DNA from: Steroidobacter sp. | GTDB taxonomy: Bacteria; Pseudomonadota; Gammaproteobacteria; Steroidobacterales; Steroidobacteraceae | Length of the DNA: 41,750 bases | Direction: 5' to 3' | Assembly: GCF_016790065.1 (NCBI RefSeq) | Contig: NZ_JAEUPY010000116.1 | Coordinates: 1-41,750, forward strand | Shown here: positions 1 through 8,901 of the stretch, one piece after another | Position numbering within the stretch: position 1 is the stretch's first letter | Layout: every line of letters begins with the position of its first letter | The notes under the pieces: model-generated | Databases searched by the model: none | What the model saw: only the letters and a program-made list of their open reading frames with translations | What the model was told of the DNA's origin: nothing | Program-made: the position numbers and the translations under genes

Positions 1-1338
1 CTGCTCGGCGTCGGTTACATCGTCGGGCTCAACATCGGCATCGTGGTCATGGTCGGCGGCATCTTGTCGTGGAACATTGCCATTCCGACTTACAGCGCGT
101 TCTTTCTCGACGGCAATCCCGCGCTCGCCGCGAAGATAGCCGGCCTCAGCGCCGAAGACGCGGCCGGCGCGATCTGGAGTTCGCAGATTCGTTATCTCGG
201 CGTCGGCGCGATGTTGGTGGGCGGCATCTGGACGCTGATCTCGCTGCGTAAGTCGTTGCTCTCCGGCGTTCGCAGCGGCTTGGAAGCAGCGCGTGCCGGC
301 GCCTCGAAAGTGGTCGCCGAGACCGAGCGCGATTTGCCAATGAAGGCCGTGCTGGTCGGCTTGGTCGCCTTCACGTTGCCACTCGCCGGTCTGTATTACG
401 CCATCGTGCAGGACCTGAGCGTGTCCATCACGATGACCATCATCATGATCGTCGCCGGCTTCTTGTTCAGCTCGGTGTCGGCCTACATGGCCGGCTTGGT
501 GGGCTCCTCCAACAATCCGGTGTCGGGCATCACTATTGGCACGATTTTGTTTGCCTCGCTGGTGTTGGCTGGGCTCATGGGCAGCAACGCACCGCTCGGT
601 CCGGTCGCTGCCATCGTCATCGGCGCGGTCGTCTGTTGTGCGGCGGCCGTCGCCGGCGACAACCTGCAAGATTTGAAATGCGGCTACATGATCGGCGCTA
701 CGCCGTGGCGACAGCAGTTGATGTTGGCCATCGGTGCGGCATCGTGTGCGCTCGTCATGGCGCCCGTGTTGAATTTGCTAGCCAAGGCTTATGGCATTGG
801 CGTGCCCACGGCGGATCATCCCAATCCGCTGCTGGCACCGCAGGCCACCTTGATGGCCTCGGTGGCGAAAGGTTTGTTCGGCGGCGAACTGCCTTGGGAT
901 TTGATCTGGATCGGCGTCGGCATCGGTGCCGCCATCATTGTTTGTGACGAGCTGCTGAAAAAGAGCGGCTCGAATTTCCGCACACCGGTGCTGGCCGCGG
1001 CGGTGGGCATTTATTTGCCGTTGGATCTGACTGTGCCGATCTTCATCGGCGGCCTGCTGGCGCACTTGGTTGAGCGCGCCGCCGGAGTTCATAACGATCC
1101 CGACGCGGCCGAACGCGTGCATCGCAAAGGTGTGTTGTTCTCGGCCGGCTTGATCACCGGCGAGGCGCTAATGGGCATCCTGATCGCCGTGCCGATCGTT
1201 TCCACCGGACGCTCGGATGTGCTGGCACTGCCCGGGATGTTGCAGTTCGGCGAGCTGGTCGGCCTGGCGATCTTCGCGCTGATCGGCTGGATCCTGTATC
1301 GCGTCGCCAAGCGCGGCGCGCGGGAGCCGGCCAGCTGA
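1..1338 (+). CDS. OPT family oligopeptide/metal-chelate transporter, C-terminal part (5' truncated by window)
   Basis: The reading frame is open from base 1, so the true start lies upstream and only about 445 C-terminal residues are visible. The protein is a polytopic inner-membrane transporter. About ten hydrophobic segments are separated by short loops. The stretch GDNLQDLKCGYMIGATP followed by WRQQ is typical of bacterial OPT (oligopeptide transporter) family members, as is the late segment SNFRTPVLAAAVGIYLPLDL. OPT proteins take up small peptides or metal-siderophore conjugates; the substrate cannot be told from sequence. Its stop codon directly abuts the stop of the convergent downstream gene. 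Family assignment is fairly certain, substrate unknown. Confidence 0.88.
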   Translation: MLGVGYIVGLNIGIVVMVGGILSWNIAIPTYSAFFLDGNPALAAKIAGLSAEDAAGAIWSSQIRYLGVGAMLVGGIWTLISLRKSLLSGVRSGLEAARAGASKVVAETERDLPMKAVLVGLVAFTLPLAGLYYAIVQDLSVSITMTIIMIVAGFLFSSVSAYMAGLVGSSNNPVSGITIGTILFASLVLAGLMGSNAPLGPVAAIVIGAVVCCAAAVAGDNLQDLKCGYMIGATPWRQQLMLAIGAASCALVMAPVLNLLAKAYGIGVPTADHPNPLLAPQATLMASVAKGLFGGELPWDLIWIGVGIGAAIIVCDELLKKSGSNFRTPVLAAAVGIYLPLDLTVPIFIGGLLAHLVERAAGVHNDPDAAERVHRKGVLFSAGLITGEALMGILIAVPIVSTGRSDVLALPGMLQFGELVGLAIFALIGWILYRVAKRGAREPAS

Positions 1339-1713
1339 TTACTTTTTCATCGTGATCACTTGCACGCGGCCGTTGTTGGCGATCATGCCGGAAGCCAGCC
1401 ACGAGGTCAGGCTGACGATCAACGAGCCGCCGAGCGCGGTCCAGAAGCTGCTGATGTGGAAGCCGCTCAGCAGCAGCGCCACCAGGCTGAGCATGCCGGC
1501 GTTGATGACCAGCAGGAACAGGCCCAGCGACAGCAAGGTCAGCGGCAGGGTGAGGATCACGGCAATGGGCCGGACGATGGCGTTGACGATGCCGAGCAGC
1601 AGCGCGGCGGCCAGCAACGTCCCGGGACTGTCGAACACCAGCCCATCGAAAATTTGAGTGGCCAGCCACAAGCCCAGGGCGACAATGGCGGCTCGCAAGA
1701 AAAATCCGGTCAT
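1339..1713 (-). CDS. Small four-helix membrane protein, phage-holin superfamily IV / YvlD-like
   Basis: A 124-residue protein almost entirely made of four hydrophobic helices, with the conserved segment GIVNAIVRPIAVILTLPLT between helices 2 and 3. This pattern is typical of the Phage_holin_4_2 (YvlD-like) family, which is widespread on bacterial chromosomes and mostly of unknown function; the name does not imply a prophage. The start at 1713 (MTGFFLR) is chosen because AAAGGA lies about seven bases upstream; a longer in-frame version to 1794 adds a Cys/Pro-rich stretch that looks non-coding. The gene is convergent with the OPT gene and divergent from the MAPEG gene. Confidence 0.8.
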   Translation of the reverse strand: MTGFFLRAAIVALGLWLATQIFDGLVFDSPGTLLAAALLLGIVNAIVRPIAVILTLPLTLLSLGLFLLVINAGMLSLVALLLSGFHISSFWTALGGSLIVSLTSWLASGMIANNGRVQVITMKK

Positions 1714-1763
1714 GATGGGATCCTTTGATGGGCAGGATGCTCGAATGCAGCAGGGGCATGGAT

Positions 1764-1802
1764 GTGCAGGAGCTGCACGACAATACGACCCCATATAGGG
1801 TC
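1764..1802. promoter_or_regulatory. Two short dyads between divergent genes (candidate operator)
   Basis: The 106-base gap between the holin-like gene and the MAPEG gene contains a perfect 6+3+6 inverted repeat, GTGCAGGAGCTGCAC (1764-1778). Nine bases further is a second dyad, GACCC-CATATA-GGGTC (1787-1802). Both lie just upstream of the MAPEG ribosome-binding site, where an operator for either gene would sit. No known regulator motif is recognised, so function is a guess. Confidence 0.3.
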
Positions 1803-1819
1803 AACCAGGAGGGAGCGCA

Positions 1820-2218
1820 ATGCCTTTCGTCGCCTTAGTCACCGTCGTGGCTCTGCTGCAGTTCTTATACCTCGGCCTGCAAGTAGCCCGCGCCCGTGGG
1901 CGCTACGGAGTGGCGGCGCCGGCCACCACCGGTCACGAGGTGTTCGAGCGCCATTTCCGGGTGCAAATGAACACTCTGGAACAGCTGGTGATGTTCCTGC
2001 CGGCGCTGTGGATCTTCGCCGCTTACATCAGTCCGTTGTGGGCCGCTGCGCTGGGCGTGGTGTTCATCCTGGGCCGATCAATCTATGCGATGTCCTACGT
2101 GCGCGATCCCAGGACTCGTTCGCTGGGCTTCGGGCTCACCGCCTTTCCAACGCTGGCGCTGTTGATGGGCATCGTGATCTGGGCGATCCGAGCGATTCTG
2201 CTCGGCGCCGCCTGGTAG
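1820..2218 (+). CDS. MAPEG family membrane protein
   Basis: A 132-residue integral membrane protein with four predicted helices. The cytoplasmic-loop signature FERHFRVQMNTLEQ (about residues 43-56) matches the E-R-x-x-R-x-x-N-x-x-E pattern of MAPEG proteins (membrane-associated proteins in eicosanoid and glutathione metabolism). Bacterial members can have glutathione transferase or peroxidase activity, but most are uncharacterised. The ATG at 1820 has a strong ribosome-binding site (AGGAGGGAG). It is a single-gene unit, ending four bases before the convergent diguanylate cyclase. Confidence 0.85.
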   Translation: MPFVALVTVVALLQFLYLGLQVARARGRYGVAAPATTGHEVFERHFRVQMNTLEQLVMFLPALWIFAAYISPLWAAALGVVFILGRSIYAMSYVRDPRTRSLGFGLTAFPTLALLMGIVIWAIRAILLGAAW

Positions 2219-2222
2219 ATAG

Positions 2223-3254
2223 CTACTGGGGCTGACGCCGCAGGGCGCGATCCTGCTGCATGTTCTGATCGGCCAGGATCATCAGCTCCTTGGGATACAG
2301 ATGATCCTCGGGGAAGTTGGCCGTGCCCACATTGACGTTGGCACGGACCATTCGATTCGCCACCGACACCGTGCCGGCATAAACATTGTTACGAATGCGC
2401 GTGGCGATGGCGCCGCCCATGGCTGAATCGGCTTCGGTCAACAACACCACGAATTCATCGCCGCCCAGCCGGGCCGCGACATCCGAATTACGAATCGAAC
2501 GAGTGATGGCTGCAGCCACTGCGCCCAACACCTGACTGCCGGCGTCATGCCCCATGGTCTCGTTGATGTTGGCCAGGTTGTCGACGTCGACCACCACCAC
2601 GGTGTAAGGCCGGCCGAAGCGCTCGGCTTTGCGATGTTCCTGTTGCAGGATTTCTTCGAAGGAGCGCAGGTTCAGCAAGCCGGTGAGCGCGTCGGTCGAG
2701 GCCAGGTCGCTGATCCGTTGCACGGCGCTGTGCATCTGTTCGATCAACGCCGCGATGATCAAAGCAACCGCGGCGCCCGGCGCCAACACGCTCAACAACT
2801 GCACACCGAATTCCGGACCGGCGACATCGACCTGCGGCGTCAGCGCGCCCAGCAAGAAACCCACCGCGGCAATCACCGTCGCCAGGATCAGCACCACCCA
2901 CCAGCGCCCGAACGCCAATGCTGCGCCGACCAGCGGAATCAAATACAGCGGCACGATGAAGCTGTGTGCCGAACCGGTCGCCACAGCAAACAAAGTGATA
3001 CACACAACCAGTGCCGCGAGATCGACGCAGTGCTGACGCGCGATCGGCCGTTGCAAGGCCGGCACGGTGCGCGCGAACAGAATGCTGACGGTCAGTAGAC
3101 CCAGAGCGGCGGCGGCCAAGATGGGCCGCTCCACCGAATAGGGAACGAATGCGAATTGCAGCGCGCCGATGGCCAGCGTCAGCAGCTCCAGACACAACAG
3201 CGCCCTAGTCGCAAATCCCTGCGTTTGGGCCGCTGCTGGCTGAGCCGAGCGCAT
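2223..3254 (-). CDS. Membrane-bound diguanylate cyclase (GGDEF)
   Basis: A 343-residue protein. The N-terminal half (about 18-170) contains several hydrophobic helices, and the C-terminal half is a GGDEF domain. The start motif DALTGLLN is present, as is an intact GGDEF near residue 262. An RxxD inhibitory site (RNSD) lies five residues before it, so the enzyme should make cyclic di-GMP from GTP and be product-inhibited. The membrane part does not match a sensor domain I can name with certainty. The start lies six bases after the ctpA stop on the same strand, so it is probably translated from the same transcript as the protease. Confidence 0.9.
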   Translation of the reverse strand: MRSAQPAAAQTQGFATRALLCLELLTLAIGALQFAFVPYSVERPILAAAALGLLTVSILFARTVPALQRPIARQHCVDLAALVVCITLFAVATGSAHSFIVPLYLIPLVGAALAFGRWWVVLILATVIAAVGFLLGALTPQVDVAGPEFGVQLLSVLAPGAAVALIIAALIEQMHSAVQRISDLASTDALTGLLNLRSFEEILQQEHRKAERFGRPYTVVVVDVDNLANINETMGHDAGSQVLGAVAAAITRSIRNSDVAARLGGDEFVVLLTEADSAMGGAIATRIRNNVYAGTVSVANRMVRANVNVGTANFPEDHLYPKELMILADQNMQQDRALRRQPQ

Positions 3255-3260
3255 GCAACG

Positions 3261-4544
3261 TTACGGCGCGCGACTCTGGCGGATGGCGCCCGACGACTTC
3301 TGTTGCAAGGTGCTGAGCGCCAACTGCAACTCGTAGTCGTCTTTCAGCACGCCGTAGGACTCGGTCACGTCCGCGCCTTCCTTGGGCTTCGGCAAGTCCT
3401 TCTCATTCACGACCACGTCGGGCTTGATGCCCTTCTCATGAATGGACGCGCCCGAGGGGGTGAAATATTTGGAGGTGGTGAGCTTGATCGCATGCCCGTC
3501 GGACAGCGGCACCACCGTCTGCACCGAACCCTTGCCATAGGTCTGACGGCCGACCAGCGTGGCACGGTGATGATCCTGCAAGGCGCCCGCGACGATTTCC
3601 GACGCCGAGGCCGAGCCGCCGTTCACCAGCACCACCATGGGAGCGCCATCGAGCGCATCGCCAGGCCGTGCATCCATTTCGAAGCGAGCATCGGCGGCAC
3701 GACCGTTGGCAGTCACGATCACACCGTCGTCCAGAAACACGTCCGAGACGCCGACCGCCGCTTCCAGCACGCCGCCGGGATTGTTACGCAGGTCGAGCAC
3801 CAGGCCGTTCAAGCTGCCGCCGTGTTTCTTCTTCAAATTGTTGATGGAGCGTTCCAGGTCCGGCGTGGTGGTCTCGCTGAAGTGCGAGATGCGCACATAA
3901 CCGATGCCGTCGTCGAACAACTGTTCACGCACGCTGTGAACTTGCACGGCGGCGCGCGACAAGGTGAATTCCAGCGGATCTTTCTGATTGGCGCGAGCGA
4001 TGCTGATCTTGACCGCGGTGCCGGCCTTGCCACGCATGCGATCGATAGTGTCGTTGAGGTTCTCGACGCTGACCGGCACATCGTCGACGGCGAGGATGGT
4101 GTCGCCAGCCATGACTCCGGCCTTCTGCGCCGGCGTGCCCTCGATCGGGTTCACGACTTTGACCACGCCGTTGTCGAGCGCGACCTCGATGCCGACGCCG
4201 GAATATTCACCGGTGGTGCTGATACGGATCTCATCGAACTCCTGCGGGTCCAGGAACGCCGAGTGCGCATCCAGGTCCGCGATCATGCCGCGGATGGCGG
4301 CTTCGATCAGTTCCTCGTCGGAGATCTTTTCGACATATTCCTTACGGACGTGCTCGAGCACTTCGGCCAGCAGCCGCGCGTCCTGCCAAGGCACGGAGCG
4401 TTCGCTGTCGCCCTTGGCAGCCGTCACCGGCGGCTCGATGTCCCGCTGGGCCTGCACCGGGCGCCCCACCGACAGGCCAAAGCCCATGACCACGCCGATC
4501 CCTAAGATCAGCGCGAAGCGAACCGGCATAACTACTCGTGACAT
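3261..4544 (-). CDS. ctpA: Carboxy-terminal processing protease (S41 family, CtpA-type)
   Basis: A periplasmic serine protease of the tail-specific family. It has an N-terminal signal anchor (MPVRFALILGIGVVMGF), a PDZ domain (about 85-170) and a C-terminal S41 catalytic core. The nucleophile serine lies in GGSASASEI (near residue 310) and the general-base lysine in TYGKGSVQT about 25 residues later, the usual Ser-Lys dyad. Length fits CtpA (about 430). The ATG at 4544 is preferred; an upstream TTG at 4568 and an internal ATG at 4529 are also possible. In many proteobacteria ctpA follows envC directly. Here a GGDEF/EAL gene lies between them and a diguanylate cyclase follows six bases after. 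Confidence 0.92.
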   Translation of the reverse strand: MSRVVMPVRFALILGIGVVMGFGLSVGRPVQAQRDIEPPVTAAKGDSERSVPWQDARLLAEVLEHVRKEYVEKISDEELIEAAIRGMIADLDAHSAFLDPQEFDEIRISTTGEYSGVGIEVALDNGVVKVVNPIEGTPAQKAGVMAGDTILAVDDVPVSVENLNDTIDRMRGKAGTAVKISIARANQKDPLEFTLSRAAVQVHSVREQLFDDGIGYVRISHFSETTTPDLERSINNLKKKHGGSLNGLVLDLRNNPGGVLEAAVGVSDVFLDDGVIVTANGRAADARFEMDARPGDALDGAPMVVLVNGGSASASEIVAGALQDHHRATLVGRQTYGKGSVQTVVPLSDGHAIKLTTSKYFTPSGASIHEKGIKPDVVVNEKDLPKPKEGADVTESYGVLKDDYELQLALSTLQQKSSGAIRQSRAP

Positions 4545-4771
4545 GACCTTGCGGGAATGAGACTTCAAGTGCGGCGGCCTTTAAACATAGTACACGTCCA
4601 GGTGCCGCGACAATGCGGCTCGCGCCGCCATCAATCCTGGACGCGGTTCAAGAAATGTTCATTGAATACTAGGACCGCTCGAGCCCGTTCATCGAACTGT
4701 GACCGGCGTCAAAGCACGCCGTTGCAGACTGTCAGTCCGATACCCGCAGCGACAATGAGATGGCTGCTGAA

Positions 4772-7078
4772 TCAGCTGACCAAACGGTTCGGACGCGCTG
4801 TGGCCGGCTGGCGCACCACGCCCGCCGAACCACGCAGCAAATCCTGCAGAACCTGTTCGACCGGTCGCGGCCGCCCGATGGCAAAGCCTTGGCCGAAGTC
4901 CACGCCGAGCTGTCCGACCGCGGCCAGGATGGCCTCGCTCTCGATACATTCGGCAGTGGTCTTTAGGTTCATGGCGCGCGCCAGCTGAACGATGGCGGTC
5001 ACCATGGACTGCGCCGGTTGCTTGCCGACCAGCTCGCGTATCAAGCCGCCGTCGATTTTCAAATGCGACACCGGCAATGATTTCAGATACGTGAGCGACG
5101 ACAAACCGCGCCCGAAATCGTCCAGGGCGATAGCGTAGCCCAGATCGCGTACGCGACGAATCAACTGTTCGGCTTGCACGATGTTGGCCACCGCCGCGGT
5201 CTCGGCGATTTCGAACGACAACAACTGTGGCGGCAACGCAAATTCACGCAGGCGCTGCTCCAGGAAGCGGCTGAACTCCGGGTCACCCAGCGACTGGCCG
5301 GCAATGTTGATGGAGAAGTGGGCATCCAGCCGCAACAGCGCTGGCGACGCGGAAGAAAGCACTTCCAACGCGTAGTTCACAACCCACCGATCGATATCGG
5401 TGGCCAGCTGGTAGCGCTCCGCTGCGGACAGAAATTTATCCGGTGTGATGCGTTCGCCGGAACTGTCGATCATCCGCAACAACAGCTCGAAACGATGCGG
5501 CTGAGCGCCGCTGTCGTGCAGCCGAACGATGGGTTGAGCATCCATCCGAAATCGATCGTTGACGATGGCTTCGCGCAAACTGCCGAGCAGCGCCGCGTCT
5601 TCCGCCGGACGCGAAACGTTGCGGTCAGCCTCGCGATACGCCTCGACCCGGCCTCGGCCGCGATCTTTCGCCGCCTTGCAGGCCACTTCGGCGGCGGCCA
5701 GGGCATGCGACAACGGATAGCGAACGTTGGGCACGGCCGCGACCCCGAAGCTGATCGACAGCGGGATGACTTGCTGTTCCCGGCGGAATTCCGTGCAGCG
5801 CACGGCGTCGCGTAACTTCTCGGCCAGCGGCAACACCGTGTCGCTGTGCTCGTTGGGAAAGAACAGGGCGAAGCGGTCGCCGGCGAGCCGGGACGCGCTG
5901 ACATTCGCCGGCAGATTGTCGCGAATAGTCTCGGCGACGCGCACGATGACTTCGTCGCCTACATGCATGCCGTGGTTTTCGTTGACCAGGTGCAGGCGAT
6001 CCACGTCGGCATAGACCACGCAGTGTTGGTCATTCGCTTCGGCGCCGGCCAACGACGCCAGCACTCGCTGTTCGAAGGCGGTACGAGTCAGCAACCCGGT
6101 CGCCGGGTCGTAAACGCTTTGTACGACGTGCGCGATGCGCCGGCTGAGCAACTCGACGATGCGCACTTGGCGCGCGTCGAACTCGGCCTGACCGACCCGT
6201 TTGAATAGAATGAGTACGCCGGCAACTTGCTCCACGCCATGCCGGATCGGACAAGCCAGGATCTTGTACGGTAACGAACCGAGCGGACTGTTCGGCGGCG
6301 TCTTGTTCAACACCAGCGCCCGGCGCTGAACCTGCACCCACGCCAGCAAATGTTTCTTGGTTTTTTCCAAGACCTCGGCGTCGGCGCTACGCACCGTGCC
6401 ATCAGCGGCACAGCACAGTGCAATCTTGCGATCAGGAATCAACAGTGCGCCGACCGCGCAGTCCAGATTGCTCACACATTGCTTGAGCAGTCGTTCCAGA
6501 TCGTCGTCATCGCGTTCCTGAGCCGCACCGCTGGCTTCCAGCAACAACGCGAGATCGCCGTCGCGCGATGAAAGATTCCGGCGCAGATCGCCAACGCTCT
6601 GTTGATGAGCCAGCTCACGCGCCAACACTTGCAGCGCAGGTCGTAACAAACCGTGCACGAACGCTGAGCTGCGCGCACCGTTGCTACCGTCCTGACAGGA
6701 GACCGCGAGACCGCCGAGCAGATTGGCGCCATCGCGCAGAATGAAAACGTACGCAGTGTCGCCGTCCCAGCTGCGTGAGAAGCCATGCCGATGTGCTTCG
6801 TCTTTACTCGCGCCTTCCTGGCGAGCAGCGCTCAACGACTCCTCGACCAGATGTAACAAGTCAGTGCCATCGTAGCCGTCGGACAGCCACAGCGGCGTGC
6901 TCAAACGATCGAAAATGGCGATGTACGAGGCCCGCGGCATCAACACGCGAACCAACTGGCCGTAGGGATCGAGGCTGGTCGAAAATGCGGTCGTTTCTAC
7001 GGTTTCGTCATCGGCGCTGCTGCTCATGGCGACGATGATCCGGGCAGCACCGCGGCGCTTCTTTGAAGTCCGCCGCAT
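4772..7078 (-). CDS. GAF-like / degenerate GGDEF / EAL protein, likely c-di-GMP phosphodiesterase
   Basis: A 768-residue soluble protein. Residues 1-170 are an unassigned N-terminal region and about 180-325 look like a GAF sensor. The GGDEF domain spans about 330-490 and the EAL domain about 505-750. The cyclase signature is degenerate (LAGDRF near residue 397), so cyclase activity is unlikely. The EAL domain keeps the expected catalytic and metal residues: ExLxR as ELLLR (near 530), SINIAGQ, FEIAET, DDFGRG (near 651), LKIDG, AECIES and GQGFAIGRP. It should therefore hydrolyse c-di-GMP, possibly with the GGDEF acting as a GTP sensor. MSSSADD at 7027 is an alternative start. There is no obvious transmembrane segment. 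Confidence 0.88.
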   Translation of the reverse strand: MRRTSKKRRGAARIIVAMSSSADDETVETTAFSTSLDPYGQLVRVLMPRASYIAIFDRLSTPLWLSDGYDGTDLLHLVEESLSAARQEGASKDEAHRHGFSRSWDGDTAYVFILRDGANLLGGLAVSCQDGSNGARSSAFVHGLLRPALQVLARELAHQQSVGDLRRNLSSRDGDLALLLEASGAAQERDDDDLERLLKQCVSNLDCAVGALLIPDRKIALCCAADGTVRSADAEVLEKTKKHLLAWVQVQRRALVLNKTPPNSPLGSLPYKILACPIRHGVEQVAGVLILFKRVGQAEFDARQVRIVELLSRRIAHVVQSVYDPATGLLTRTAFEQRVLASLAGAEANDQHCVVYADVDRLHLVNENHGMHVGDEVIVRVAETIRDNLPANVSASRLAGDRFALFFPNEHSDTVLPLAEKLRDAVRCTEFRREQQVIPLSISFGVAAVPNVRYPLSHALAAAEVACKAAKDRGRGRVEAYREADRNVSRPAEDAALLGSLREAIVNDRFRMDAQPIVRLHDSGAQPHRFELLLRMIDSSGERITPDKFLSAAERYQLATDIDRWVVNYALEVLSSASPALLRLDAHFSINIAGQSLGDPEFSRFLEQRLREFALPPQLLSFEIAETAAVANIVQAEQLIRRVRDLGYAIALDDFGRGLSSLTYLKSLPVSHLKIDGGLIRELVGKQPAQSMVTAIVQLARAMNLKTTAECIESEAILAAVGQLGVDFGQGFAIGRPRPVEQVLQDLLRGSAGVVRQPATARPNRLVS

Positions 7079-7199
7079 TTTTTCCGTGCTGTGACGCCCT
7101 TAGGCTCGATTCAGGCGTTCCTGAGTGACAAGCGTCAAACGGCTCGACAGGCCGCGGACGGGCGACAGTGAGCCACGTCACAACGGCTAAGTACTAGCA

Positions 7200-8501
7200 C
7201 TAGCGTTTGACCAGCCAACCGCCCGGATCGAGTGCTTCGCGACCTTTGCGAATTTCAAAGTACAGGCCCGGTTTGCCCAGGCCGGCCGCATCGCCGACCG
7301 CGGCCAATGGATCGCCCGGCGCGACCCGGTCGCCAACGCGGCGATACACCTGCTCATTATGACCATACAAACTCATATAGCCGCCGCCGTGATCCAGCAC
7401 CACCAGCAGGCCCATGCCGGGCAGCCAATCGGCATACACCACACGACCATGGAATGGCGCTCGCACTTGAGTGCCCCGCTCGGCGCCGATCACCATCCCT
7501 TGCCATTTCAACGGACCGCCGGCGCGCAATTGCCCGAAGCGAGCCAACGTCGCGCCCTTCACCGGCCAAGGCAATTTGCCTTTCACGCGTTGGAACGGCT
7601 GATCCGACAGTTCGGGAAATTCTTCGATGGCTCGACGCAACTGTTCGACCAGTTTTTCCAGCGCCTGCGCTTCGCGCTGTAATTTGGCGAGTTCGTCGTT
7701 ACGATTTTTTATTTTCGACTGCACTTGAGCCAGCGTGCGTGCGCGTTGATCGCGAGCGCCGGCCAGCGTTTTCACATCGCGCGACTGATCGTCCTCGAGC
7801 GCGCGCAGTTGTTCCGTTTCAGTGGCGATGCTTTCCGAAAGCAATTCCAGATGCGCCAGGTGCTCGCTGATTGCAGTGATGCGCTCGGCGCGTGCGCGAC
7901 CGAAATATCCGTAGTAGGCCACCATGCGCCCGAGCTGCGCCGGGTCCTGCTGATTGAGCAGCAGCTTGAGCTGCTCCTGATGACCGTTCATGTACGCGAC
8001 CCGCACTTCGGCGCCGAGCGCGCCGCGCTCTTCGTCGATGCGCTGATTGGTGGCCTGCTGTTCGGCTTTCAGATCGGCCAGCCGGTTCTCAGAGGCGATG
8101 CGCCGGGCGCGCACGTCGGACAGGCGCTCACGGGCGGTCTGAATCTTCAGCTCGGCTTCTTTGACCTGCCCGGCCAGGCTGTCGCGCCGCTCGGCGTCGG
8201 CCTGAATGCTCCGGCGGATGGAGTCGATCCGATTACGCACCTGCTTGAGTTCGGCTTCCTTGGCGGCAGGCGTGGCCGCGCCGGCGGCCTGGGCTTGAAA
8301 AGCCCCGGTCCCCAACCCAACTGTGCACAGCAAGGCCGCCACGGCGGCCAGTAGGACCGAGCGCGGCTGACTAGGAACTTGGCGAGCCGGCCCGACTGCT
8401 ATACTTCGCGCCCTTTTGCCAGCCCCGTCCCGGGTTACTGCCCGACCTGCTGCAATGAATCGATTCTTCGAATACACCACCAACCATCCGTTCCTGGTCA
8501 C
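7200..8501 (-). CDS. envC: EnvC-type murein hydrolase activator (degenerate M23/LytM)
   Basis: A periplasmic protein with a hydrophobic export signal (VLLAAVAALLCTVGLG, about 49-64), long coiled coils (about 85-300) and a C-terminal LytM/M23 domain (about 335-433). The zinc ligands of active M23 peptidases are largely missing: the usual HxGxD start reads WQGMVIG and the HxH motif reads GLYFEIR. This is what is known for EnvC, which activates the division amidases AmiA/AmiB rather than cutting peptidoglycan itself. The start is uncertain. The GTG at 8501 overlaps the divergent rhodanese gene and adds about 47 residues before the signal; in-frame GTG/TTG codons nearer the signal are possible. 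Confidence 0.85.
   Translation of the reverse strand: MTRNGWLVVYSKNRFIAAGRAVTRDGAGKRARSIAVGPARQVPSQPRSVLLAAVAALLCTVGLGTGAFQAQAAGAATPAAKEAELKQVRNRIDSIRRSIQADAERRDSLAGQVKEAELKIQTARERLSDVRARRIASENRLADLKAEQQATNQRIDEERGALGAEVRVAYMNGHQEQLKLLLNQQDPAQLGRMVAYYGYFGRARAERITAISEHLAHLELLSESIATETEQLRALEDDQSRDVKTLAGARDQRARTLAQVQSKIKNRNDELAKLQREAQALEKLVEQLRRAIEEFPELSDQPFQRVKGKLPWPVKGATLARFGQLRAGGPLKWQGMVIGAERGTQVRAPFHGRVVYADWLPGMGLLVVLDHGGGYMSLYGHNEQVYRRVGDRVAPGDPLAAVGDAAGLGKPGLYFEIRKGREALDPGGWLVKR
8379..8405 (+). promoter_or_regulatory. Candidate sigma70 promoter for rhodanese-grxC-secB
   Basis: TATACT (8400-8405) is a good -10 hexamer about 50 bases before the rhodanese ATG. A TTGGCG (8379-8384) upstream could be the -35, although the 15-base spacer is short. 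It overlaps the start region of the divergent envC reading frame, which argues that the real envC start lies further inside. Confidence 0.4.
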
Positions 8502-8901
8502 CGCAGCGGCGATTCTCGCTGTTATTGCGATTGTGATCGAGCTGCGTCAACGAGCTCGTGGCAGTAATAGCATCGGCACCGCCGATGCCGTACGGCTGCA
8601 AAACACCGGCGCGCTGCTGGTGGACGTTCGTGAAGGCAAGGATTACGAGGCTGGCCACATCATCGAGGCGCGCCACATTCCTGCGGCTGAAATTGCCAGC
8701 CGCGCGGAATCCTTGAAGAAATTCAAGGAGAAGCCTGTCATCGTCTACTGCGATGGCGGCTTTACCTCAGCCGCCGCCGCACGTCAGTTGCGTGCCGCCG
8801 GCTTCAATAAGGTGGTGACCTTGAGCGGCGGCTTGAACAGCTGGCGGCAGGAAAATCTGCCGTTGGTGAAGGGCGCCGCCAAGAAGGACGGTAAGGGTTG
8901 A
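8455..8901 (+). CDS. Membrane-anchored rhodanese-like sulfurtransferase (YibN-like)
   Basis: A 148-residue protein with one N-terminal membrane helix (about residues 16-34) and a single rhodanese domain. The active-site loop is CDGGFTSAAAA, with the catalytic cysteine in VIVYC, followed by the usual LSGGLNSW motif. Such proteins carry persulfide sulfur, and the membrane-anchored type commonly sits beside grxC and secB in gammaproteobacteria, as here. The ATG at 8455 is chosen over a TTG at 8416 because it begins just before the hydrophobic anchor. No clear Shine-Dalgarno is seen. The stop overlaps the grxC start by one base (TGATG). Confidence 0.88.
   Translation: MNRFFEYTTNHPFLVTAAAILAVIAIVIELRQRARGSNSIGTADAVRLQNTGALLVDVREGKDYEAGHIIEARHIPAAEIASRAESLKKFKEKPVIVYCDGGFTSAAAARQLRAAGFNKVVTLSGGLNSWRQENLPLVKGAAKKDGKG

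Noticed and set aside
1714-1794. N-terminal extension of the holin-like protein to a start at 1794.
   Set aside because: The extra 27 residues are Cys/Pro-rich with no hydrophobic character, and the good ribosome-binding site belongs to the ATG at 1713.
3156-4505. A 449-codon plus-strand frame opposite ctpA.
   Set aside because: ctpA has the full PDZ and S41 motifs on the minus strand; the plus frame shows no domain.
4569-4771. Possible small gene or element between the GGDEF/EAL gene and ctpA.
   Set aside because: Only an uninformative plus-strand frame is present; no hairpin with T-run or convincing promoter was found.
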